The notes under the pieces are model-generated. The model had not been told where the DNA came from. It worked only from the letters and a program-made list of their open reading frames with translations, and ran no database searches. Shown piece by piece: positions 27,801 through 40,200 of a DNA stretch of 64,000 nucleotides. The position numbers were made by a program, and so were the translations under genes. The stretch is taken from NCBI GenBank assembly GCA_035222895.1, contig JAVYIG010001602.1, positions 62,001-126,000 of the forward strand. The letters run 5' to 3'. How positions within the stretch are numbered: position 1 is the first letter of the stretch; the number at the start of each line of letters is the position of its first letter. The DNA is from Strongylocentrotus droebachiensis (taxonomy: Eukaryota; Echinodermata; Echinoidea; Camarodonta; Strongylocentrotidae).

Positions 27801-30800
27801 ATAAACACAGCCTCAATCTACCTGGTCGATGAACTGCTCCTGCGCCCGCCCACTCATTTGATTTTTTCTTGACTTCTTAGCAGTAATTTGTACACAGACC
27901 AATATATTAAATTCATTTACTGGTATGTATCTACAAGAACATGTGCATGAAGCTCTATTCATCTGGTTTACACCGAGTGTTTCACAACCTCACAATCAGA
28001 AAAAGTACCAGCAGTTTTGTAGATACTAGTTCAGATCTAAGTTTGGAATAAATTGCTCAGAGGTATTATCATCTATTATTATTACCGGTAACTCTCCAAT
28101 AACCCAACAGAAATCACTTCCAAAAGCACTTGCCATTCTGCCTTTTGGAATCTTACACCTTTTGAGTAATATTCCCTGATCTCAAAATAGCAAGAAGATT
28201 ATCCCTGATCCTGTGGGTGTTAATGCATCTCCTGTCTGCTTCACAATAATGATGCAGGGGGGGGGGGTATGTTACGAATGATGTGTATCCATGATTTATG
28301 GCAGAAAAATAGCCAATCCCTTGGGTGCATTCTATTTCTGATTTCCACATTTCAAGTTCAGCCTTTGTCCTGAGAAACCTTGCTCCAAGATCTCGTTGGA
28401 AACGTTAATCATCCCCCTTGAGGGCATCCGCTTGCCAAATTAGTGATGATTGGAGACATCTTACTTTCCAATAATTCCACAAACTATGTTTCCTCGTTCC
28501 CTTGGAATGATCCTTAAAGCCAAACATTAGAACTCATAGTGAACTTCATTTTCAAAAGAAACTTTTCCAAACTGTTGTGACTGACTATCTAGTCATGAAT
28601 TAGAATCCTTGTACTCTTTGGACCACTCAAAGGTATTCAAAGCAACAGAAAAACAATGGCTGAGAAATGAGAAATACCTTTATAAACATACATGTACACA
28701 CATGGTGACATGGAATAACATATTTTGGCCTAGGAGGTACCTACAAATGTACAATGTAGTCTAGATTAGACTTTCTATTGGATGCCATATGTAACCGACT
28801 AATTACTCAACAATTAATGGTTTATATCGGAATCGTTTGGCAGATGAATGTTTGATAATAACATTTGTTGTCCTACTTTAGAATCATCTTTGATCATTAT
28901 AAAGATTGCCTTTAATGTACCTTTGGGACAGTTGAATGTGCCTTCATGACAGTGGCTGGATAGTGGCCTCCATGTGTGAATTAATCATAGCATAAAGCCA
29001 TGGACAATCTGCCTGTGCATTATGCATGCAGGCAGGCAGACACATCTATGCATGTACTCCATGCATTTCATGTCTTTTTCAATGAACACTTGAAGAGAAT
29101 TATAGCTTTGGGTCATTTCACTGCCATCGATTCTTCTCAAGTTAAGAGCATACTTCCTCTAAGAGAGGAAGTAATTTTGTCTAAATTAATTTACTGTGAG
29201 ATTTTCCAAATGTAGCAGGTTGAGTCAAGACTGGAATTGGATTAAATTACGTACAATGTAAAACCCTTTTGTAATAAGAAAATACTAATGACTAAATTCT
29301 TAAAAACTGCATAATCACAAAGACCCAAGTTGCAGCTACATCACAGACTCACACTCATAAAAAAGCTGGGTAAAAAACTTGCAAATATGAGGGCAGTTAT
29401 GCGTTTGACCTGTATCTGTATATTATTACACAAAGATCCTAGAAGACACATATGGGCATTTGTTAATTGTTCCACTCACCACTCATTTGCTGCCACTCAT
29501 TTCTTTAAGCGACTTACTGCGGCATATGAAGAAGACTAACTATTGATATCTAATATTGATTAAGTAATGACTAATGAATACGGACTTTGGCTGTAACTTA
29601 AGCAACCACTCTTGGTAATACTTCAACATAAGAAATGGAAGAAAATTATTGTTTGCTTTATAACTCTAATAAAACCCCATACAACCTTGAACCTTCCTAC
29701 ATGTAGGTAAGCATGACCCGTTTATGAGAAAATAACATCGTAGAAAAGTTCTTGGTAGGTAATTTTAGCCTAGAAACAAAGGTACACCCCTTTAGAAAAG
29801 AAGATTATGATTTCAAGAATAAATTTGAAATCAGAAATATTTGTTATCAATGGCTTGTTAAAAGAAATCTTAGAATTATTTTTTTCAAATTTCATATGCT
29901 CATCACTCTATCAATAAAATTCAGTTTGGACAGGAAGCCTAATATCAATTCATCTTTTATGAGACATATAATTCCATTTTTTTAAAGGCTATTACATGAT
30001 GGTTTTCTCACCAATAGTTTTATAAGCATTCTGGTAAAGGTGAAAATAATTTGTGATCTTATGTCAATTCCTCCCTAAATCTTTGATCCTATGAGGCAAA
30101 ATCTAATTATGTAAGCAGCAATGTCATTTGAAAAGGAATGCACTTGAAATGCTCTTAAATTCCAAATATGATGAAAAATCATTTTAGAACTTTAAAGGTA
30201 CTATGTCCCATTTGCAGGCCCAAAAAATGAAAAAGTTAAATTCCAACTGCATTTGAAAGATAATACTTATTTAGAACTTCCCTAAAAAAGGTGGGGCTTG
30301 AAATTGTCTTCAAGTGGGAAATAACGACTATTAGTTGTCAAATCGACTTTAGGGCTATAGAGCCCAAAAGTAATAGTCTTGATTTTCAGACAATTGTACC
30401 GAATGGTCATACGTTTTATGCTGCGCAAAGATTCAATCAGTTTAATCTTGGCCATCACAAGAAGTGGGTTATTGATGTAGACAAATGCTCATTTACAACT
30501 CTTTTCATGTATGTTATTACCAAAGAAGAAAAAAAGCCAGTCAGTCACTCAATAGTGTCTGACAGTGAAGTCTAGCAAGTAAACGGGTTTCCTTGCATTA
30601 TTTGAATATGAGGACACTGCTAATGTTTAAATTTTACAGATAGGACATACTGTACATGACATATTCATAATTCCTGCAAAGTTCTACAGAATTTGAGGTT
30701 GGCTGCAAAAGGGACATAGTACCTTTAAAGTTGATACTCCAAGACAATCCCAAATACTGAGATAATTACATAAATAGAAAGCTTTTAACCCCCATAATAA

Positions 30801-33800
30801 CACCAAATGGTGTCCACCCGACAAAACAAGTTTAGAATAATGAATTTATTCGAGTAAACTCTACCAAAATATCTAAGTCTGAAACCCGGAAGTGCACGTA
30901 GAGTCGGGCCTCTATCCGTGACGTCACGAACGGGAGTCATGGGCTCAGTGAGAGTGAATGGCAGTGATATCCCTACGTAAATGCTATCCTGTCAGAGTTT
31001 AGATTTGTTGTTGTTAAGGAGTATTTTTGATGGATTTTCTGTTTTCATTTGAATGAAGAATAACGAAGCAACATTTTCCAGTCGCTGATTTCTTTTTATA
31101 TCCTCATATTCACCTATTTGGTAGAGATTTAAGACGAGTTTACTGCTTAGGAATTAAAGTTAAATCGTGAACTTATGAATAGGCGGATGCATTATATTGT
31201 CATCAGATGTACATGAGCAGTTTTGTTAAAACGAATAGGTCTAGAACTATGATAGTACTTATCATAGATGTGTGTGACTGCCTCAAAAAAGGATACAGTA
31301 CCAGTTAAACATTTTATGTTGTAAAATATCAAACTTGAACGAGATCATGCAAGCGCGCTTCCTCTATAATATTTTGGCGAGTGATGCGGCTCTTGCATGA
31401 ACGTTCGTGGAGCGAGCAGAATCGGGAGGTAAGACCAAGCCGCTGCTCTAGGCGCTGCTTGCTTGTGATGGAACGTACGTGCGCTAGTTATATGTTTATC
31501 GGCAATTGCAAGAGAATGAAAGCGACGTTGCCAGCTAAGAAAAACAACTAACAAAGACTTGCTCCTGACTACCGGTGTCAGAATTGGTAGATGAAGGATG
31601 TTCAGGGCCAAGGAAGGCGAAAGACATGGGAAAAAGGAAGAAGAAACTATCGGGAGATCGCTGTAGTGTATGGTAATGAACTGTGCATGGGTAGACAGCT
31701 ACTGTTCACTCCGTGCCTGGGCCGATTTCAACACCAAAACAAAAATTACATGGTGAAAATATCGACTAATAGCACATCGTTGGCATATGTCATAATTTTT
31801 AAAAGGGGAATTGATATTAATACTATGAAGTACTAGGGGAAGGTAAAGAATTGTACATAGAATTATGATTTATTAGACTTTTCAGCCTTTGAAACAAAAA
31901 TATGCAGAAAATCGTATCACTCTGCACATGTTTGCTATGGAACATCCGGGTACGTGAATATACTCTCTCCCGGACGTGAGGTCATAAATAGTAGACCAGC
32001 GTCGTGACTGATTTTCTATGCAAAGAGAGGCGGATATTTTAGACATTTCAATTGAGGATTTCGAGTAGACAGAATTTTTTTGTGATATACTAAGTAATTG
32101 AAAAACTTAAAAATAACATATACTTGCCGTAGGTAACAAATTAAGGGACATTTATTTGCTTAGAGTATCAACTTTAAACCAAACTTTAATGCCACATTTG
32201 CTTGCATGCATGTGAATATGTGTAATCCCATGTATCCAGATTTGTGTTATTTCAGCAGAATTAAGACGTTTCTTTTAGTTCTGATGATTTTAAAACCTCA
32301 CGATAACACACTTATTCTAATGTATAACACTGTATTAGTGTATTATAATCCTTTCCCAATAACTTCTAGAGCTTCTTTCATGATGCTTCTGCATGACGGT
32401 GGTCTCAACTTTATCGATAAGTAAGGCTTGGAGTCAGGGAAGGGGTAATGACCCCGGAATCACCTGATTAATTCCTCATACAATGAGGGGGTGTAACTCC
32501 ATGGTGACATAACATTAAGAGAAAGGTTGGGTCTCTATCCTGCTAGTCAGCCCAGCCCAGGTATGCCTAATTACATTGAAATATGAGAGATTTGACTGCA
32601 ACTTCACCTCAATCTCATTACTTCGCAGACACACTCAACATACATGAAGGGGCAGTTGCCAGAATTCCTCCTTCTCAAAAACAGATGAATAACAGCAGGA
32701 TTCTATATTTCTATGGTAACAAAACACCACTGAAAAATTAAAAAGGTTGGGTCTTTCATAATTATAAAGAATAGGATAAATTTTCCTGTAACTCCGATCC
32801 CTTCTCTATTATTGCAACATCAGATGCATAGGGTGTGGTCATCCCCACACCCCTTCCCCCCCCCCCAACAAAAATACTACCAGAGTCCATGATGACACAG
32901 CATTAAGAAAAAGGTTGCTTATAAAATGTTCTATGGTATGCCTTTATCACATTTAACACGAGATATTTAAATTCGCCTCCTTCTCATTTACATGTACATG
33001 TATAGCAGCAGCAACATATGGGTAGCTCACCCCCCCCCCCCCCCAAAAAAAAAAAAAAAATGTGCAGGATTCTATCATTTCTATGGTAATAATGGATGAG
33101 CATCTTCTGTCAGGTATGTCTAATTACAACCAAACATGGGGAGATTTACTGTCATTTCTTGTTCTTGGGTACGAATCAATCCAGGATTACAGGGTACTGG
33201 GGTCTACAGGGTCAGCTACCTCTCAAATAAATGAGGGATGCTTCTGATCAAGAAGTTTGCAACTTACACCCCTTCCCCCCCCCCCCCCCCGATCTTGAAA
33301 GTGGAACGATACTCCTAATCGTTCCTTTCATTAAAACCCCTTCTTCTTTTGATTTCTAATACACTCATTCTTTCAAATGTTTTTAATTTTCTTATTCAAG
33401 ACATTCTGCATATTTCCTAAAAGGCTAAAATCAACTAACCCCCTTCTCTCTCTTTTGTCAAACAATACTAAATTTGCTGATCATCTTCAGTCCCTGTCTG
33501 TTTGTTCCAATGTCACCTATGTGTTTATTCATTATGTACAGTACATGTAGGAAACCAATGCTACAAGTAATGACAGGTCCATCCACACACAACTCATCTG
33601 TCAAGAACCAGAAGGGCTTTAACTCCATGTAACGGCATACGAGTTAACACCCTTCTGGCTGTCAGCCGATGACCTGTTAATTAGTGTGCACAGAATCAAT
33701 ATCTCTGGCTAACAATAGGATGGTGGAAAGGTAGGTCCGAGACGAGGTGAGAAATGAGTCACATACCACTACCCCCTCTCCTCCCCTCCCCCCTCCCCAG

Positions 33801-34268
33801 TCCCTTCCCCTCTCCTCTCGCCAGGAAGGGGGTCAATGTACTTATGCAGGAGATGACTACAGGAAATAAGACCGGTAAGAATTCCCAAGGCAAGAAAAGA
33901 GAGATGCACAGAGCCGTGTCCACACAAGGCAATAAACTGCAGTGGCAAACTGAAATTACATTGGCATAGCACGTGTCACAAATCCGTATCTTGTGCCACA
34001 GACACCAGTAAAGTTTGCATTGTTGTTGTGCACAGCGCCACAGCCTCATTTGTTTCTTTACTTCATTTAGAATATTTAACTATATTATTTTGCTATGGCA
34101 GTATTTACTTTTTAGTTGTTTACCACAGCATGTGAATAAGGCTTAATCATGTATGAGAACTATGAGGGTTATAGCCTTGCCTAAAGACTTCACCTTGTAT
34201 TAAGAAGGAAAAAAAAGACATTCAGAACCGGACAGCCTTTACCTGAGAAGTGCTCAGAGAACAAGCTG

Positions 34269-34299
<31 letters not shown>

Positions 34300-37200
34300 T
34301 CCTTTATAAATCTTCTTCTTCTATTGTTTCATTGTTGAAATGATGTTTTAAAAATGTTCTGCTTTATTTCTGAAGTTCTTGCTTATGGAAGTATTGAATA
34401 AGACATTATAACCCTGCATCTGCCGGGATGAATTTAGCCATGCTTCATTGGAGCCTTCTCATATCTTGTTGAGATTTGATTGTATTGATGTTAAAAGTGC
34501 TTTTTCTAGAAGATAAAAAATATGCTCGAGTTATTGTTCTACAGTGTTAATGTTGTTTTCTACGAATAACTGAAAATATACGATTTCTCCTCAGAAGAGC
34601 TTCTAAGAGAACAAGATGGAAAAAACAAACCTTCACATTCTTAATGAAACCTTGATTTTATTCTTCTAATGCTTCATTGCTTGAATGTGCCTATAAACCC
34701 AGGATGGCAAGGTTCATTTTTACATCAGAAGATGTTTATGCCATATCATTCTTCCTTATCCCAGCATTATTCCATAATTAAAATTTTACAATTCTTGAAA
34801 AACAAGTAATATAATTTGTTTCCGTCTAAAACTCTCAGATATAATGTCAAAATTTGGGTAGCTCAAACAGCTAAGGAAAATAAAAATATTAAAAAATGAA
34901 ATTATCTGCAAATGACAGTGGACTGTGTCACAACAGCTATGACAGCAAAGCTATCGATAGCTGAATTTAACATTGATTTTTTTTAAACATCTTTTCTGAC
35001 ACTTAAATGAATTGAAATTGAACATAATATTGTTCATATTCACAAAAAATACTGAATATTGAGTAGACATTAATTGAAATAATCAAAAAGTGGTTTAAAA
35101 TCCCCACACATTAATGCGGTAGTACCAGGAGAAATCTTGTAAAAGGAAACCAGTGTGGACAGCACGTGGGCGTTTAGACATACATTTATTGATCCTAGAC
35201 GCTATTTTATGAAGCCACTTTGTATACATTTAAAGATTTGAATCTTTACACGGTTGGAAGTACTATGTAGAATAGCTGTTATATATCATACATGTAAAGG
35301 TATATATAAAGAAATAATATATACACTACGGTAAGGATAGTATAAACTTTGATCCTTGATGATGTGCAATCGAAACTACGTTTCAAAATGTTGCTGACTT
35401 GCTGCATTTTGGGAATGTCCTTGCTTATATGAAGAATCAAATATGATATTATAACCCTACACAAATATTAAAATGTTGTAGGGATGAGGTTAGCCATGCT
35501 ACATTGAAGCCTTCTCTTATCTTGTTGAGATTCCATCATTTTTGTATAAAAAGTGCATTTTCTAGAAGAACAACAAAAACATTTTGCAAAAAATCTTTAT
35601 GCTGTTGATTATAATTTTAGAAAGTTTCACCAGGCATCCACATGTACTATCTATCCTGATGCAGTTATGCCTCTCATCTGCAGACTTATACCTTGATCTA
35701 AAGTTTTTGGATATGCTCATAAATTCACGTTATTATAAATCAGGCGCTGTCTTTCTACAGGTGACACTGTGTCACGACAAGGTGACAAGCTATTTCATAA
35801 TTTATACGCCAAATTCAGTGAAAGGTAGGAAAGAGAGACTTTCCTTGCAACCTCCAACTATGAGTTGTACTTGAAACACAAAAGAGACAACGGAGGAAAG
35901 ACAATACACACACAACACACAAGACATCACAATACAAAACATTCAATCTCAACTGTTAAGCAATCAACAAGTTTAGAAATAAAAACACGACTTTAAATAT
36001 GAAATCTGAAAAGGATATATGTCTCCCTCTATGGGCCCCCGGCCGTTGTGTTCTGTAGACTCGGTCTTGTACTCCTCGTCCTGTTGCATGTTTTATATCC
36101 TCTAAACTATGCAATGCTTGCTGGATAGAGAAAATGATTCAAGAGAAAATGGTGGATTAAGCATAGGTTTATTGATATATATAGCCAATATTACTGCAAC
36201 TGTAAATAAATGATTAAAACTATTGAAAATACAAAGTCCATGATATTTTCAGACTACAATGGTATAAATGGCACCTATTTCTTTATTCTTTTACTTCTAT
36301 TATTAGTTGGGTTGTGACGATTTCCTTTTAAATTCATGATACAGCTAGAAAATTAAGAATTAAGACTGTAATAAACAACAAAATTGTGTTATTTCCATGT
36401 AAATATAGTAACGACACTTGCCACTAAACTAAATATTAATGAATTTCTAATGATATTTTTGTGACCCAGTGACGGTAATCATTTTTCAACGTACGTGCTC
36501 CTTACATGACTATTGTTTAAATAGCAAACTTGATATGAATTTACGAACCAACTGTCATTTGCATATTATGTTTGAAATATTATTTGGTCCTTTCCTTGAT
36601 CTACTGCAGAATATATAAGAACCTTCATTTGATTTGATTTGATTTTATTTTATTCAGACAATATAAAAATATATACATGTCTTGGGTTACAAAACAAGGT
36701 TTAGAAAAACCCATACAGGTTTGCAACCCAGATATGGACAATAAAATGGCATACATAATTACACAGTAAATACTGATACATAAAATATCGAAGCATGACA
36801 TAGGTTATAGTTCAATATAAATACAACAACAGAAATACAAGTTAGAAATTGCAAGACACTTCTATTTCAAAAATCTAGATTGAGATGTTTTACCAGAGCC
36901 GATTTAAAGGTATTTAGCGATTGACTGTTTACTACTGTTTGTGGGAGTTGATTCCATTCATTAATTGTTTGGGGATAAAAGGATTTCATATAATAGTCTG
37001 TTCTGGCATATGGAACGTGCATCTTAAAAGTATTATCATTTCTTCCTATTCTGTTCGCTCGTGTGCACCTATTTACTTCTCCTACATTAATCAAGTTATT
37101 TACAATCTTATAGTAAAAAACAAGTCTATGGTACTTTCGTCTATTTTCTAATAAATTCATTTTGACATTTTGTAATAACACGTTATAACTCGTAGACCAA

Positions 37201-40200
37201 TCCTTACACATCATCCTTACGTAACGTTTTTGAATACGTTCAATCCTCTCTTTGTGTGTGTTTCTATAGGGATCCCATGCTGTACAACAATATTCTAAAC
37301 GTGAGCGAATTAGTGATTCAAAAAGACTTTTTAAAATAGACTTTGGACAATTAACAAAATTCCGTCTTATAATTCCCATGATCCTGTTACATTTTGTATA
37401 TAAGTCAGTGCAATGGTCGTTCCAGTTTAAAGAATCATTTATTACAAGACCTAAGTATTTTTCAGACTTTACATTTGTTAACTCCTGTCCATTGAGAGAA
37501 TAATTATATGTTATATCGTGAAGCTTTCGAGACATTTTCATAGTTTTACACTTTGATACATTAAAGTCGAGCATCCATGTTTCAGACCATTTACTTAAAA
37601 CTTCTAAATCATTTTGTAATATCTTGCAATCATCTACATTGAAAATTGGACGGTACAATATACAATCGTCCGCATATAATCGAATAGTTGATGAAATATT
37701 ATTAGGCATATCATTAATGAAACATAAAAACAATATTGGGCCTAAAATTGTTCCTTGCGGAACGCCTGATTTAACTTTGATCCATGAAGAACATTCGCCA
37801 TTTATAACCACCCTTTGATATCTATTCTGTAAAAAATTCATTATCCATTCTAAATTTTGAGATCTTACACCATACATTTCAAGTTTTGTTCTTAAAAGGT
37901 CGTGAGGTACACTATCAAACGCCTTTGCAAAATCAAGGAAAGCAATGTGGACGCTTGAACCAGACTCCATATTATAACTCCAATCATTAATTGCTTCTAT
38001 AAGTTGTGTTTCACAACTTCTTTTTTCCCGAAAACCATGTTGATTGTCACATAGTATATTATTTTCATTAAAATGTTCAATAAGACGTTTACAAATTATG
38101 CGTTCTAAGATCTTGCATGTAATGGACGTAAGAGATATAGGGCGATAATTACCCGGGTCCTGTTTGTTACCCTTTGTATACAATGGACATATATTAGCTT
38201 TTTGCCAATCGGCTGGCAATACACCTGATGACAAAGACAGATTAAAAAGTTTACAAAGAGCAGGTGCCAATTGTTCTGCACCTTCTTTCAACAAACATGG
38301 GGCTAATTCATCGGGTCCTTGCGCTTTTGAAATGTCTACATTCTTTAACAACTTTAAGACTTCAGCTTCGGTACATTGAATATCCTCCATAATAGGAGCA
38401 TTACTATTTGATTCGGGCTGGGAAAGGGTTTCACGATTACTGAAAATTTGATTAAATTGTTCATTAAAAACATCAGCTTTTTGTTGATCTTCAGTAATAA
38501 TTCTACCACTGACATTTAAGCAATCTATCCTACCACGGTCACACTTTCTGGACTTAATAAAATTCCAAAAAAGTTTAGGATTACGTTTAAGACTATTGCA
38601 TATATCATTGCATAAATAATTCACATAATTCAATTTAACTTTCTTTTTTACTTCTTTTCTCAACTGTCTGTATTTTTCCCAATGGGTTCTCTTAGTTGTT
38701 CTTTTAGCTTTCTTAAACGGTCACACTTTCTGGACTTAATAAAATTCCAAAAAAGTTTAGGATTACGTTTAAGACTATTGCATATATCATTGCATAAATA
38801 ATTCACATAATTCAATTTAACTTTCTTTTTTACTTCTTTTCTCAACTGTCTGTATTTTTCCCAATGGGTTCTCTTAGTTGTTCTTTTAGCTTTCTTAAAC
38901 GCTCTATTTCTTTTTCTCATCAATTTCCTTAAATCCTTATCTACCCACGGAACATTTGATCCTTTTCTTAAATTACCATGCGGAACATTTGCATCACAAA
39001 TCTTTATTATTGTAGATTTAATCAACTGCCAATATTCTTTCACATTAACATCTCTGCTTTCCTCAGATAAAGGTGCTTCTTTCAAATCTTTTCGGAATTG
39101 TTCAAAATTAGCTTTAGAATAAAAATATATATGTTTCTTTTTTAATTCACTGTTATTCATACAACAAATAATGAAACTTATAGCCTCATGGTCACTTATA
39201 CCAGGAATTATATTAACTTTAGACACATCTGATGGATGAGACGTAAATAATAAATCTAGTATGTTACAAGTCTTATCGGTAATTCTTGTTGGTTGACTTA
39301 CATGTTGATATAGAAAATTGTTATCATTGATAACAAGTTTCTTGCCAGAACATTACCATCATGAATTGCAATTTCTATAGTTTAGTTTGTTGTTGTTAAG
39401 AACTTAGAACCTACTTGTCAAATTGGAATAGAAATTTGGATCAAAGGTTTTGATTTTCTTGCTATCCATTTTAGTAGTCATGAATTTTATCAAATTTAAC
39501 AGTTATTACTGAAATGCACTTTTTAATTTTCTTGAAAGGTTAGAGTAAATATTTGTTCCAGGCCATTCATGAAATACTGAAGTTTCAACTATGTGGGGTA
39601 GGATGAGTCAGTAAGTTCCAAAAGTAGTTGTTGCCCTACAGCTTGTGGACATGTACCTTGCATCTAAAAGATAAAGATTATTTTGTGACATAATGGAAAT
39701 TGTCATCATAGATGACTGTATGACAATTATGTATGTTTTTACAAGTGGAGTGTGTAATGATTGTATTGGAATTCAATCAAAGACATAGCAGTAAGTCCTA
39801 AACTTATTTCTAATTACTAGTTTTACAAAATGGCAATGCTGGTCAGTTTTACTGAAAGGCTTCGGAATGTGGAAATGAAGTATGAAGTGCTGCTTCTCAT
39901 TCAATGTGTGTGATCCATGCTGGATTTTGCATTGCTCATCCATACTTTTTAGAACATCAGCATCAGCATCAGTATACGGAAGTGTGAGGTGATCCTGTTG
40001 AAACTTCCGGTCGTTTCATTGAGTGGTGCTTCGTTCGAAAATGAACCTGAACTATTTTTGCTCGCATGGCGGGTGGACGCACATATAAATTTAATGGAAG
40101 CATTTGGTGCTGAGAGAAAATTCCTAGGTAGAAATTGATGGTGGTGGTTATTTTACCCGACTGCTAAGAAAGCATTATTTCATCATCACGACATGTAAAG

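Larger units (their letters stand above)
21670..30190. other. CRTC intron 3, middle part
   Basis: AT-rich with three more GC/CpG-rich patches (23230-23490, 24950-25270, 27420-27850) that are not simple repeats and hold no convincing exon; possible cis-regulatory DNA. The last includes TACGTCACGTGAC at 27735-27747, an overlapping half-CRE and CACGTG E-box. Confidence 0.35.
11809..36018 (-). other. CRTC intron 3: 24.2-kb AT-AC U12-type intron
   Basis: On the minus strand the intron begins ATATCCTTTTC at 36018 and ends with TTCCTTGAC, 11 bases, then AC at 11809. Both are exact matches to the minor-spliceosome AT-AC consensus (ATATCCTTT; TTCCTTRAY). Only this pair joins exons 3 and 4 in frame. 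The rest of the interval holds MITEs, foldbacks, simple repeats and no second gene that could be confirmed. Confidence 0.88.
36627..39350 (-). mobile_element. 5'-truncated non-LTR retrotransposon, CR1/Jockey-type, frame broken by duplication
   Basis: Minus-strand reading shows the end of an APE-type endonuclease ([16 protein letters not shown]; about 39320-39130), a linker, and a full reverse transcriptase with C-terminal region. The 3' end at 36627-36650 has an AAATC/AAATAAAATC tail typical of CR1-group LINEs. The 5' end stops within the endonuclease near 39340-39350. It lies antisense-neutral (same strand) in CRTC intron 2. The exact clade (Crack, Daphne, L2B or other) needs a phylogeny. 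Confidence 0.88.

Noticed and set aside
32865-32890. Minus-strand HHGL-like codons resembling the CRTC HHGLVDRVYR block
   Set aside because: Followed at once by a stop, lies in a diverged tandem repeat, and the true DRVYR exon is at 36019-36120.
34239-34261. 23-base minus-strand mini-exon between a TTTCAG and GTAAAG
   Set aside because: In the phase required after CRTC exon 3 (or 2) it contains a stop codon, and it derives from a local repeat that recurs at 34588.
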